Shown piece by piece: positions 8,786 to 16,389 of a stretch of DNA of 39,862 nucleotides (position 1 is its first letter; every line of letters begins with the position of its first letter). The DNA is taken from contig JAJYDS010000010.1 of assembly GCA_021777215.1 (NCBI GenBank), positions 1 through 39,862 on the forward strand, read 5' to 3'. The position numbers and the translations under genes are program-made. This stretch comes from a bacterium (lineage in GTDB: Bacteria > Babelota > Babeliae > Babelales > Vermiphilaceae). The notes under the pieces are model-generated. The model had not been told where the DNA came from, ran no database searches, and saw only the letters and a list, made by a program, of their open reading frames with translations.

Positions 8786-10569
8786 AAGATTTCTCCATGG
8801 GTATCGTTTTCAGGGTCTTGTATATGGCGTTTTTTAACTATGGCATTGGCGAACTCTTCTTCAGCGCTTTGCAGCGCATCTCTATCTATGTCAGCCTGCT
8901 GGAGTATCAGGGGTGCAGCTTTTTGCCAATAGTCTGATAAGGCGCGGGTTGTACCAAATTGATTACTTTCAAGTGCCCACGTGAGTCCCGTTTTTCCTTG
9001 GTAGTCTGGAATATCGTGTGCGCCGTTTTCTAACAATGTTCTTACTGTCTGTAGACGACCTGCTTCTGCTGCATATGATACCGCGGTTCTCCCGACGCCA
9101 TCGGGAATGTCTTGAAGGCCTGTTTCCATGAGTGTCTCAAGGGTGCTTCTTTTGTTTCTTTTTGCAGCAGCAGCTATCGCTGTTTCTCCATAAAAAGTAG
9201 GGATGTCAGCGGCTCCATACTTGCGGAGTACGGTGATAACGGGAGCATGTTCGTATTGTGTGGCCAGAAAAAGTGGGGTTTTTCCTTTATTATCCTGGTG
9301 GTTGAGATACGCCATTTTTTGCTCATTTTGTACGGCAGCGAGTAACAGAGTGGCTATGTCTGGGTATCCATGAGCCGATGCCCAGTGAAGTGCCGTGCGT
9401 CCTTCTCTATCAGGGGTATCATAGACATTGTTTGCTATGAGTCGGGCTACTGCTGCCGTATGTCCATTATATGCTGCCCAATGGAGTGAATTTTTACCTT
9501 TTTTATCGGTGAGTGTTTTGTCAGCTCCCAGTGCAATTAATGCATCAATGGCGGCAGCCTTTCCATTATATGCTGCCCAATCGAGGGCCGTTTTATGCTC
9601 AATATCTTTTGCATTCAGGTAGCATGTTTGCATTGTTTGATCAGGAATTGATTGTAGTAGTCGTTTGATTGCTGGAATGTTTTCGCTGATTGCCGCATAC
9701 ATCAGGGGGGTTCGTTGTACGTTATCAGTAAGGTATAGATCAGCGCCAGCAGTTAATAATTGGCTTATCGTTTCTACAGAGGCGCTTTTTGAAGCCTTAT
9801 GCAGCGCAGTGCATCCTTTTACGTCCTGATGATTGACGCGCGATTTTCTCTTTTTACGATGTTTTACGATAGCGTGAGATAAAGATGCTTTTTTGGTATT
9901 TTCTTGAAATACTTTTGTATCTTCTTCTACGCACATATCCATATCAGAGCTTGGTGCAGCCTGAGAGGCTAATGGCGCACTAACTGGTTGTTCGGGTGCT
10001 GTGTGGTGGGAAGGACTCTTTTTTTGTCTTTCTTTTGCCATGAGAAGGAATAGGCATGCTTTTTGGTTGCTGCCATGGCTGAGGGCTATATCCAGTGCTG
10101 TTTTATTGTCGCTGTTTTTTATATCTACATGTGCTTCCGTTGCTAGCAAGAGGGCAAGGGCATTGATGCTTGAGTTGTCTGAAGCGGCTAATAGGGCTGT
10201 TTGTCCTTGCCTGTCTTTCATGTCCACTTTGGCGCCAAAGCCTAATAACGTGAGCATTACATTCTCGTGATCATGGCATGCAGCTACAATGAGGGGGAGT
10301 TCCCCTTCGAGGGACAGGACATTGGGATCGGCTCCCTGGTTTAACAGATTTTGCATCTCTTGTTGATTGCCCGTACGTGCGGCATTAACGAGTTCTTGGC
10401 TGAGCTGCTTTTGGTTTGCCAAGATTGTTGAAACGGGTATTTCTTGATCCCAGCGGGAAGGGCGTTTGCGTGTCTTTTTATTAGGCGCTTCGTTTTTCAT
10501 AGCATTAAGGTGCGGTACTGCTGCCAGCAGGGTGCATAATGCGAGTAATACGGCTCTTATTTTTAGCAT
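8782..10569 (-). CDS. Secreted ankyrin-repeat protein (595 aa)
   Basis: The start is placed at the third of three close ATGs because GGAG then has six-base spacing; ATGs at 10572 and 10581 are alternatives. A signal peptide of about 23 residues ends LNA before Met, followed by a basic stretch (KKTRKRPSRW). Three to four ankyrin repeats lie in the first third, then a disordered basic linker (KHRKKRKSR), then about eight repeats (TALHKASKS, KNSLHWAAYNGHTAAVARL, TALHWASAHGYPDIATLLL). The last repeat and cap (GAHDIPDYQGKTGL ... LSDYW) closely match the downstream ankyrin gene, so the pair probably arose by duplication. Likely exported; a host-directed role is inference. Confidence 0.9.
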   Translation of the reverse strand: MLKIRAVLLALCTLLAAVPHLNAMKNEAPNKKTRKRPSRWDQEIPVSTILANQKQLSQELVNAARTGNQQEMQNLLNQGADPNVLSLEGELPLIVAACHDHENVMLTLLGFGAKVDMKDRQGQTALLAASDNSSINALALLLATEAHVDIKNSDNKTALDIALSHGSNQKACLFLLMAKERQKKSPSHHTAPEQPVSAPLASQAAPSSDMDMCVEEDTKVFQENTKKASLSHAIVKHRKKRKSRVNHQDVKGCTALHKASKSASVETISQLLTAGADLYLTDNVQRTPLMYAAISENIPAIKRLLQSIPDQTMQTCYLNAKDIEHKTALDWAAYNGKAAAIDALIALGADKTLTDKKGKNSLHWAAYNGHTAAVARLIANNVYDTPDREGRTALHWASAHGYPDIATLLLAAVQNEQKMAYLNHQDNKGKTPLFLATQYEHAPVITVLRKYGAADIPTFYGETAIAAAAKRNKRSTLETLMETGLQDIPDGVGRTAVSYAAEAGRLQTVRTLLENGAHDIPDYQGKTGLTWALESNQFGTTRALSDYWQKAAPLILQQADIDRDALQSAEEEFANAIVKKRHIQDPENDTHGEIL

Positions 10570-10823
10570 CATAATCTCCATAAATCTTTTTTCCCAAGGG
10601 CTTATTTTGGTAAGCGTATGGTTTTAGGTAAGCTTTTTTTATAAAAATGCTTTTTAATTCATGGTTTATGGTACCAAAATAATTTCTATCTGTCAAAATT
10701 CTTCTGGTGCTCAGTGTTCTGTAGTAAAGAGGGGTTTTAAAGAGCGAAAGCTGTCAAAAAACTGCTTAGCAAGCAATAATCCTCGCTTTGTTGGGCCTGT
10801 CCCCCGCAAAAATGAGTTATTTT

Positions 10824-11420
10824 TTACTCTTTAGGGGTATTCTGATGCATCGCCTGTTCAAGTACCCGCTTCGTTTCAGTATCAGAGGCATACTCAAGGG
10901 CGGTATAGCCATATTTGTTTTTTGCATTTACATCAGCTTCCGCATTGATGAGTAATGCTGTTATTTTTTGTGTTTCCCCAAAAAGCAGCTATGTGCAGAG
11001 GGGTATAGCCAAGGGTATCTTATCTACTTTGGCTCATTTAGCAAGAAGGAATTCAATAATTGCGGGTGAGCCTTATCCCGTATTTTCATTGGGTGTTGGG
11101 CATTTTTTTGCATCACGTATGTCTTGTTGGTATATATGTTCTTGAGGCTCATCCTGTTGCTTTTCAGGCAGTGTTACTGGGCCTCGATAGCCGGCAGGAT
11201 AAGCTTGATACGCAGCAGGATATACCGGATAACCATACGGATATGGCGCATAGCCATAGGGCGCATAACCGTACCCGTACGGGTAACCATCCCGATAAGG
11301 GTCGCCAAAACCAATACCAAATCCTATTCCTGGCCCCCATCCCCAACCATGTGCGTGCGCAGGGTAGATTTGAAGGGCCATTATCGCGATAAGTGCGATA
11401 ATGGCCCTTTATGTGCCCAT
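10824..11420 (-). pseudogene. Decayed gene: secreted Gly/Tyr-rich segment joined to ankyrin repeats
   Basis: Reading leftwards, a broken signal peptide (RAIIALIAIMALQ...PAHA) leads into a Gly/Trp/Tyr-rich repeat region (PYGYAPYPYGYP) and a polar segment ending PNENTG. Then come a TAA at 11073-11075, the ankyrin piece GSPAIIEFLLAK, a TGA at 11034-11036, and a frameshift near 11018-11024. After the shift the frame continues as clear ankyrin sequence (LGYTPLHIAAFWGNTQKI, ADVNAKNKYGYTALEYASD) to a TAA at 10824-10826. The start is also damaged: ATG 11420 is followed three codons later by TAA. A shorter ORF from 11381 to 11073 could still be translated but lacks an obvious ribosome site. Confidence 0.75.
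11373..11409. repeat. Perfect 15-bp inverted repeat with 7-base loop
   Basis: AAGGGCCATTATCGC at 11373-11387 is perfectly complementary to 11395-11409. It follows the stop of the Gly-rich gene at 11431 (minus strand) and also encodes the hydrophobic core of the broken signal peptide of the next gene. Neither side has a strong T-run, so it is not a textbook intrinsic terminator. It may stabilise the upstream mRNA end or act as a weak terminator. Confidence 0.75.
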
Positions 11421-11430
11421 CTCCTAGTTT

Positions 11431-11868
11431 TTATTGATTCCAGCTGTTGATTATCTGTAAATTGCCGTGCTGATCAAGCCCTATGGAGAGGTTGTGGTCT
11501 AAGCTGCCAACTTTATTGTGACGGCCGCCGCCCATGACCATGAAATTAAAGTCACTGAAGCGATGGAGTTTGACCATGCGTTTGCCTGGGCGAATTGTTT
11601 TACTGCTGCGATCTGATTGGACGGTGATAGGAAATGGAGCATTGTTGTCAATGCGCCAATAATCACGACCCTTATAGTCAAGCGCCCCTTTTGGATAACT
11701 GGGCCCAAAGCCAACACCGATTCCTATGCCAGGGCCATAATAAGGGTATCCGCCATAGTAAGGATAGCCCCCACCGACGCCAAAACCGATGCCAACGCCG
11801 ACTTCAGGTAAGGCAGTGAGTGTTGCCAAGATGCTTATAAATGCGGCTGTTTGTACTATTTTCTTCAT
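11431..11868 (-). CDS. Small secreted Gly/Tyr-rich protein with shared C-terminal domain
   Basis: 145 residues with AAGGAAG a few bases before the ATG. A signal peptide (MKKIVQTAAFISILATLTALP) is followed by a GVGIGFGVGGG and YPYYGGYPYYGPG repeat region to about residue 57. A compact domain follows: DYWRIDNNAPFPITVQSD, then a basic RPGKRMVKLHR, then DFNFMVMGGG and DHNLSIGLD. The same domain pattern occurs in the neighbour at 11901. No database family is recognised. It is one of a run of Gly-rich export products and is presumably extracellular or at the outer surface. Confidence 0.82.
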   Translation of the reverse strand: MKKIVQTAAFISILATLTALPEVGVGIGFGVGGGYPYYGGYPYYGPGIGIGVGFGPSYPKGALDYKGRDYWRIDNNAPFPITVQSDRSSKTIRPGKRMVKLHRFSDFNFMVMGGGRHNKVGSLDHNLSIGLDQHGNLQIINSWNQ

Positions 11869-11900
11869 TCTAACTTCCTTTTTTGTTATTTCATTTTTTT

Positions 11901-12734
11901 CTACTTCACCATTTCAGGTTTCAGTATGGTTTTAGGGTGAGTTTTTTTCTGCATAGTTTTTTGTGCCTGGTGCAGTTCTGTTGCTGACGGATCTATGGTC
12001 AAATAAGCCGGATCTACCCGCTGATGGACTGGCTGTATTGGTCTCCGCTGATGCATACCAAAGCTGGAGGCATCGAGGTTAATCGTGTGATCGCGTGAAG
12101 AAAACTGCCGCGATGCGCCGCCACCTTCTGCCGTGAAGGTAAAGTCAAAGCCACGAGAGACCGATTTTTGTTCGCCAGGATTGAGTACGACAACCTCACG
12201 ATCAGTTGCTACTTTTATGGTAAAGGGCGCCTGATTAGTTATTGCCCAAAACGTTTGTCCGGTGCTATCGCGTACATACTCAGGCGTTTGAGGTTGTTGT
12301 TCGTATGGCGTTTGATATGCGGGAGCTTGATAGGCGGGATAACCGTAAGGGTAACCATAGGCCCACCATGGATAAGCGCTGTAGTTACGATAGCCCCACC
12401 ATGGGTAACCACCCCAATAACTGTAAGGCCAGCTCCAGCCGCCGTAGTATGGCCAACCCCAACCTAGACCAAAGCCAAGTCCAAGGCCATAGCCGCCCCA
12501 TCCCCAGCCGCCATAACCACCCCAGCCGCGTCCGCCCCAATAACCTCTGCCGCCCCATCCACGACCTCCCCAACCGCGACCTCCGCCATGAAAACCGCCG
12601 CCGTGAAAGCCTCGACCGCCACCACCATGGAATCCGCCACCGCCGTGGCCGCCGCCGCCGCGGGCTGATAGATCAGCCATTGGCAGTGCGCATGCAATCG
12701 CGATGAGGATCAGAACTATGCTTTTTTTTAACAT
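11901..12734 (-). CDS. Secreted Gly/Trp/Tyr/His-rich protein with shared C-terminal domain
   Basis: 277 residues from ATG 12734, where AAAGG has good spacing; an upstream in-frame ATG at 12764 overlaps the preceding gene and is less likely. The signal peptide ends near ADLSA|RGGGG. Residues about 25-130 are extreme low complexity: GGGGFHGGGG, WGGRGWGGRG and GYPWWGYRNYSAYPWW blocks. The C-terminal domain (FWAITNQAPFTIKVATD, NPGEQKSVSRGFDFTFTAEG, SRDHTINLD) aligns by eye with that of the gene at 11431. Then comes a polar basic tail. Such blocks suit a surface or matrix protein; function unknown. Confidence 0.82.
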   Translation of the reverse strand: MLKKSIVLILIAIACALPMADLSARGGGGHGGGGFHGGGGRGFHGGGFHGGGRGWGGRGWGGRGYWGGRGWGGYGGWGWGGYGLGLGFGLGWGWPYYGGWSWPYSYWGGYPWWGYRNYSAYPWWAYGYPYGYPAYQAPAYQTPYEQQPQTPEYVRDSTGQTFWAITNQAPFTIKVATDREVVVLNPGEQKSVSRGFDFTFTAEGGGASRQFSSRDHTINLDASSFGMHQRRPIQPVHQRVDPAYLTIDPSATELHQAQKTMQKKTHPKTILKPEMVK

Positions 12735-12756
12735 GGTATGCCTTTCTTCAACCACT

Positions 12757-13260
12757 TCAACCACCCAAAGCAGGTGTTGCTGGCGCTTGGTTTTCTAGAG
12801 CAGGAGGTTGTTGATATTTTGGTTGTTGATAGGCAGGTGCGTATCCCGGTTGAGGTGTGTAGCCTTGTGGTTGTAGGTATTGTTGATTTTCATATACCGG
12901 AGGCTGGCCATATGGAGCTTGCGGATATGCTGGTTGTCCATAAGGAGCAGGCTGATTTGCCGGTACTGGATAGGGTACTGGTTGTTCAACTACCGTAGGA
13001 CTCGAAGCTGCAGCAGCAACACCAGCGCCGACAAGCGCACCGGTCGCGATTCCTGCGCCTACACCCCATCCATAACCGCCATAGCCACCGCCATGGTAGC
13101 TACGTCCGCCATGATGTCCGTGTCCGCCACCACGGTGTCCACCACCATGATGACCGTGACCACCGCCATGGCCGCCACCACGGTGTATTCCACCGCGTCC
13201 AAGAGCAGGTAATGTCAATGAGCTGAGTGCGAAGATAAAGGCAATTAATTTTTTATTCAT
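12757..13260 (-). CDS. Small secreted Gly/His-rich, Pro/Gln/Tyr-rich protein
   Basis: 167 residues, with AAAGGA six bases before the ATG. A signal peptide (KLIAFIFALSSLTLPALG) is followed by a His/Gly block (GGGHGGGHGHHGGGHRGGG). Then comes a hydrophobic Gly/Ala segment (GVGAGIATGALVGAGVAAAA) that could cross or anchor in a membrane. The tail is rich in Pro, Gln, Tyr and Ala (QPAPYGQPAYPQAPYGQP). The His/Gly block might bind metal ions, which is inference. It sits 22 bases upstream of the next Gly-rich gene, probably co-transcribed. Confidence 0.78.
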   Translation of the reverse strand: MNKKLIAFIFALSSLTLPALGRGGIHRGGGHGGGHGHHGGGHRGGGHGHHGGRSYHGGGYGGYGWGVGAGIATGALVGAGVAAAASSPTVVEQPVPYPVPANQPAPYGQPAYPQAPYGQPPVYENQQYLQPQGYTPQPGYAPAYQQPKYQQPPALENQAPATPALGG

Positions 13261-13309
13261 GGTTTATCCTTTTTAAAAGGAAAGAGAACCTGAGCCCTCC
13301 TTCTTTTTT

Positions 13310-13867
13310 TTATCGATACCACCAGTAATACAGGTCCGGCTGGTCAAAACAGAATTGGAAGGGAGCTTCAAAGCCAAAGGTGTCAATACATACGCGGCGA
13401 TCCCACCACCATGGATATCCCCAACCTAAAGTCCAGAAGTTTCCTGGATACCAATTGCGATGATGTTTCCAGTAATGGCCATGTCTGCCATGGTGTCCGT
13501 AGGAACCATGTCGAGCCCATTGGCCGTCGCGGTGCCTCCTTTGTGTAAATCCTGCACCAGATCGGGAAGGGGAGGTTTTAGGAGAGATTCGTGAGGTGCC
13601 ATGCGGAGCAGTCTTTATTCCCATTTGTGCACCGGTATGACTGATGGCGGTTCCCCTGCTTCCTCTCTGAAAGCCGCCGCTATGCATGCCGCTTGCGCGG
13701 GAACCATCCATACCAGAGCTTCTGACGCCACTGCCCATAGGGGTTCCATGGCTGCCCATGCCGCCACCATGGCCACCGCCATGTCCGCCGCCATCACGGG
13801 CGACAAGGCAGAGAGAAGCAGCTACACCTGCTGCGAGTACGCAGAGTGCAATGATTTTCTTATTCAT
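13310..13867 (-). CDS. Small secreted Gly/His/Arg-rich protein with Trp-rich C-terminus
   Basis: 185 residues, with GGGGAG seven bases before the ATG. The signal peptide (IIALCVLAAGVAASLCLVA) is followed by a GGGHGGGHGGGMG block, a Ser/Gly/Thr/Arg-rich middle, a basic HHGRHGHYWKHHRNWYPG stretch, and a Trp/Tyr/Phe-rich end with two cysteines (CIDTFGFEAPFQFC). It is first in the minus-strand Gly-rich gene run, so the operon promoter probably lies in 13868-13960. No family recognised. Confidence 0.78.
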   Translation of the reverse strand: MNKKIIALCVLAAGVAASLCLVARDGGGHGGGHGGGMGSHGTPMGSGVRSSGMDGSRASGMHSGGFQRGSRGTAISHTGAQMGIKTAPHGTSRISPKTSPSRSGAGFTQRRHRDGQWARHGSYGHHGRHGHYWKHHRNWYPGNFWTLGWGYPWWWDRRVCIDTFGFEAPFQFCFDQPDLYYWWYR

Positions 13868-14088
13868 AAATAGACTCCCCTTTTAAAACATAACACTCTA
13901 CTTTAAGTTTAGTTAAATTTAACGCAATAAAACAATGATTGTGTGGATAGATAGTGTTTACTTCTGGATAGGTGTCGGTTTTTAAAAGAGGTTTTTATGA
14001 CAAGATTTTTTTGAAGGGTTCTTAAGGTTTTCCCATCTGGAGGGCTCTATAATTGATGGAACTGAGTGGCAAAAATGTGTTGGCGGGT

Positions 14089-14126
14089 AAAAAATTGGTG
14101 TGCTCGGTGTATGTGCCGGGCACACC
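14089..14126 (-). terminator. Rho-independent terminator of the DJ-1/PfpI gene
   Basis: On the minus strand the arms GGTGTGC and GCACACC (14120-14126 and 14097-14103) enclose a further 3-bp pairing, giving about 11 paired positions with one mismatch. They are followed by AA and a run of six T. The hairpin lies about 30 bases after the stop at 14157. Confidence 0.85.
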
Positions 14127-14156
14127 ATGGATTTATGTGTGATACTAATCAGAGAA

Positions 14157-14717
14157 TTAATAGCGGCGCTTTTTCTCCATATCTAACCGCTCTTGTTCAT
14201 GTACAAGCGCGACAATTTTTTGCCCGAATTCTGTTGCGGCTTGTGGTCCAACTGCCGTTATGATATTTTCGTCGATCACCACGTCTTTGTTGCTGCGGGT
14301 GACGCCATGTTCTTGAAAAATTTCATCAAGCGCGCTGTCGCCATCCCATCCATTAGCTTTTCTGTTGGCGAGTAAGTCGGCACGGGCTAAGATTCGTACG
14401 GAAATGCAAATTGCACCAATGAGAATATTTGCATTGTTAGCTTCTTGCATGAGAGTATGTGTGCGATTATTGTCAAGGTCATCAAGTGCCCCTGATCCGC
14501 CAATTAAAAATATGCCGGCAAGATCTTGTAGCTTAACTTCATCGAGCGTACAATCGATGGCGACTTTGGTACCATCGGTGGCCATTGCTGTTCCGGGAGC
14601 ATTGCTCACGGTCAATACATGATAGCCAGCTTTTTCGATCTCTTTTTTGGTATGTGCATATTCAACGGGTTGAAATTCTTGGTGTGCGATTACCAGCGCA
14701 ATCTTTTTAATGTTCAT
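14157..14717 (-). CDS. DJ-1/PfpI family protein (class I glutamine amidotransferase-like fold)
   Basis: 186 residues, with AAAGGA just before the ATG. Family marks are the N-terminal strand KKIALVIAHQEFQ, GIFLIGGSGA (69-77) and the nucleophile elbow GAICISVRILARADLL, with C104 as the catalytic-type cysteine. Length fits the 165-200 usual for this family, whose members act as glyoxalases/deglycases, stress chaperones or proteases, so the reaction cannot be fixed by sequence alone. It is a single-gene unit with its own terminator and is cytoplasmic (no signal peptide). Confidence 0.85.
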   Translation of the reverse strand: MNIKKIALVIAHQEFQPVEYAHTKKEIEKAGYHVLTVSNAPGTAMATDGTKVAIDCTLDEVKLQDLAGIFLIGGSGALDDLDNNRTHTLMQEANNANILIGAICISVRILARADLLANRKANGWDGDSALDEIFQEHGVTRSNKDVVIDENIITAVGPQAATEFGQKIVALVHEQERLDMEKKRRY

Positions 14718-14813
14718 GGAATCCTTTCAGGCTAAGCTTTGATTTTTAATAAGTTTTTCAAGCGAAGCATAAAAGAGCTGGGTATGTATTGTCAATTGAT
14801 CGGGTGTAGTTAT

Positions 14814-15830
14814 TTATTTTGAATTCCTACGCATCTGTTTGATGATCTTTTTGGCGTAGGCGTAGGGATATATTGTGAATGCTTCTGTGCCGCATCCTCC
14901 CCTCACGCAATAGACAGGAAGGCGGAGATTTTCGCGTTTGAAAAAAGTTGCGCAGGGGGATAATGCCAATGCATAGTCTGGAGCGAGTGTGATGCTATGG
15001 GGCAAATTTGAGAGCTCTATAAGGGTTGTATTTTTGTCGCGGGCTGTTTTTTGGAGAAGTTCCCAGGCGGCAAACCAGCGCCATGAAGGATTTCCTTCTC
15101 CAGTGGTACAATAGAGTGTGCCAATCTTAACTTTCTGCATAAGGGTCGTGAGTGCTTGAAAGGTAAGTACATTGGGTTGTAATGCAACCACGTATTCGAT
15201 GGTTGTTTTTCCCGTCGTGCGTTGTAGATGGGGTATGAGGGTGTATTCTATCCAACTAGAGCAGTTTATACGTTGTCCAATAACTCCCGGATCTATCAAT
15301 GCTACTGTATTGTGCTCACAAAGGAGCGCGACGTGGCCGTGATTGCAGGCAAGCTCTTGATAGTGGGGTGCTTGTATGCGGGCCATGAAAGTTAGATAGG
15401 TACAAAAAACAATGAGTAGGCCAAAAAGGAGCGCTGTTTTAGAGAGCGGGGTAGTTATTTTTTTGTAATGCATAACGCCCAAAGTGACTATCGGGAGTGC
15501 GAGGATAAGCCCCCAAGAAACGCGGGCTAATCCCAGGAGCCAGGGGTGCGCATCGACGGTAATGAGGGCAAGCCAAAGGGAGCTGGTATGTTCCAGTGCG
15601 CTACACAGAAGCCCATTGGGAATATGAAGCAGTTCGGTAAAAAAGGTGAGTGATGCCAAGAAAAGAAAGAGAGTGATTAATGGATTAAAAATAAGGTTGC
15701 CAACAACGCTCAAGAGTGAAAGCGGCAGTCCCCACCAGATGAGTAGGGGAAGCGATATGAGTGTGAGAAAAAATTGGAGTTGCAAGGCTTTCAGGAGCCA
15801 GTTTTTGAGTGCTTTTATTTTTTTCTTCAC
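14814..15830 (-). CDS. Truncated ComEC/Rec2-like membrane protein lacking the metallo-beta-lactamase motif
   Basis: 338 residues from a GTG start with no clear ribosome site; an in-frame TGA lies four codons upstream. The N-terminal half has several membrane segments including LLSVVGNLIFNPLITLFL, which resembles the competence-domain motif of ComEC DNA-uptake channels. The C-terminal half begins like ComEC's beta-lactamase domain (VALIDPGVIGQR), but no His-x-His-x-Asp-His motif follows where it should. The usual N-terminal OB domain and first helices are absent. It may be a decaying comEC or a diverged short relative. A nearby ATG at 15842 would join this frame only after a frameshift in an A-run. 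Confidence 0.55.
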   Translation of the reverse strand: MKKKIKALKNWLLKALQLQFFLTLISLPLLIWWGLPLSLLSVVGNLIFNPLITLFLFLASLTFFTELLHIPNGLLCSALEHTSSLWLALITVDAHPWLLGLARVSWGLILALPIVTLGVMHYKKITTPLSKTALLFGLLIVFCTYLTFMARIQAPHYQELACNHGHVALLCEHNTVALIDPGVIGQRINCSSWIEYTLIPHLQRTTGKTTIEYVVALQPNVLTFQALTTLMQKVKIGTLYCTTGEGNPSWRWFAAWELLQKTARDKNTTLIELSNLPHSITLAPDYALALSPCATFFKRENLRLPVYCVRGGCGTEAFTIYPYAYAKKIIKQMRRNSK

Positions 15831-16084
15831 TGTTTTTACTCATAGGAGATTGGGTATATGTTAGCAGGATGCTATTATTCAAAATTCTGAAAGTTATTTC
15901 TCTTAATAAAAAAGCCACATTTTTAAAAAAGAACAGGCATGAGAAAGAGTACCTTTTTTTGATCTGTTTGTCAGGAAAATGCTTGTTTTTACGCATTTTT
16001 TTTTATTACACTGAAAGTGACATGAGAGATATGACCTATCTAGAGGCCGGTGTAAAAATTTATTGCTCAAAAGAAGGGGGCATA

Positions 16085-16234
16085 ATGAAGACAAAATTTG
16101 CAAAAGTGAAAGAGTACTGGCAACGCTTGATGGAATCAACGCGTAAAAAAATGTCTCGCGGCGCTCAAAATATTAGTAAAGTGATTACTAGTGCACATAA
16201 AGATGAATGGCGACGTAAAAACGAGAAAAAATAA
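16085..16234 (+). CDS. Small basic protein, 49 aa
   Basis: The ATG at 16085 follows the purine-rich AAGAAGGGGG at good distance. The product is strongly basic and helical in look (KVKEYWQRLMESTRKKMSR, HKDEWRRKNEKK), with no signal peptide or cysteines. It stands alone between a truncated comEC-like gene on the other strand and a secreted-protein gene, and ends in an independent strong terminator. Possible roles include nucleic-acid binding, or the ORF may ride on a small RNA. No family recognised. Confidence 0.55.
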   Translation: MKTKFAKVKEYWQRLMESTRKKMSRGAQNISKVITSAHKDEWRRKNEKK

Positions 16235-16270
16235 TAGAGCTTTCGATGCTTTCTGTTTGGTGCCTATATG

Positions 16271-16298
16271 GGCGCACGGAAATTCTGTGCGCCTTTTT
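16271..16298 (+). terminator. Strong rho-independent terminator
   Basis: Arms GGCGCAC (16271-16277) and GTGCGCC (16287-16293) with a nine-base loop, directly followed by five T. It lies 36 bases past the stop of the 49-residue ORF, so it ends that short transcript. Confidence 0.9.
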
Positions 16299-16389
16299 GA
16301 TTGGTGGGTAATTGTTTTTTATGCCAGATTAAGTTATCTTATCCAACGTATTTCTTTACTCTTTTTTTACTTTTTGTTGTTGGGAATAT

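Noticed and set aside
11901-13260. Tandem GGC/GGT-rich DNA as a structural repeat element
   Set aside because: The repetition follows the Gly/His/Trp codons of two ORFs with clear signal peptides, so it is explained by coding.
11060-13873. Several plus-strand open frames opposite the Gly-rich genes
   Set aside because: They are mirror frames of Gly/Pro-rich codons, have no ribosome sites, and give basic or His-rich nonsense-like products, while the minus strand has signal peptides and good starts.
15685-15996. 103-codon minus-strand frame overlapping the ComEC-like gene start
   Set aside because: It overlaps the hydrophobic ComEC-like frame and has no family features; only its ATG at 15842 is of interest as a possible frameshifted start.
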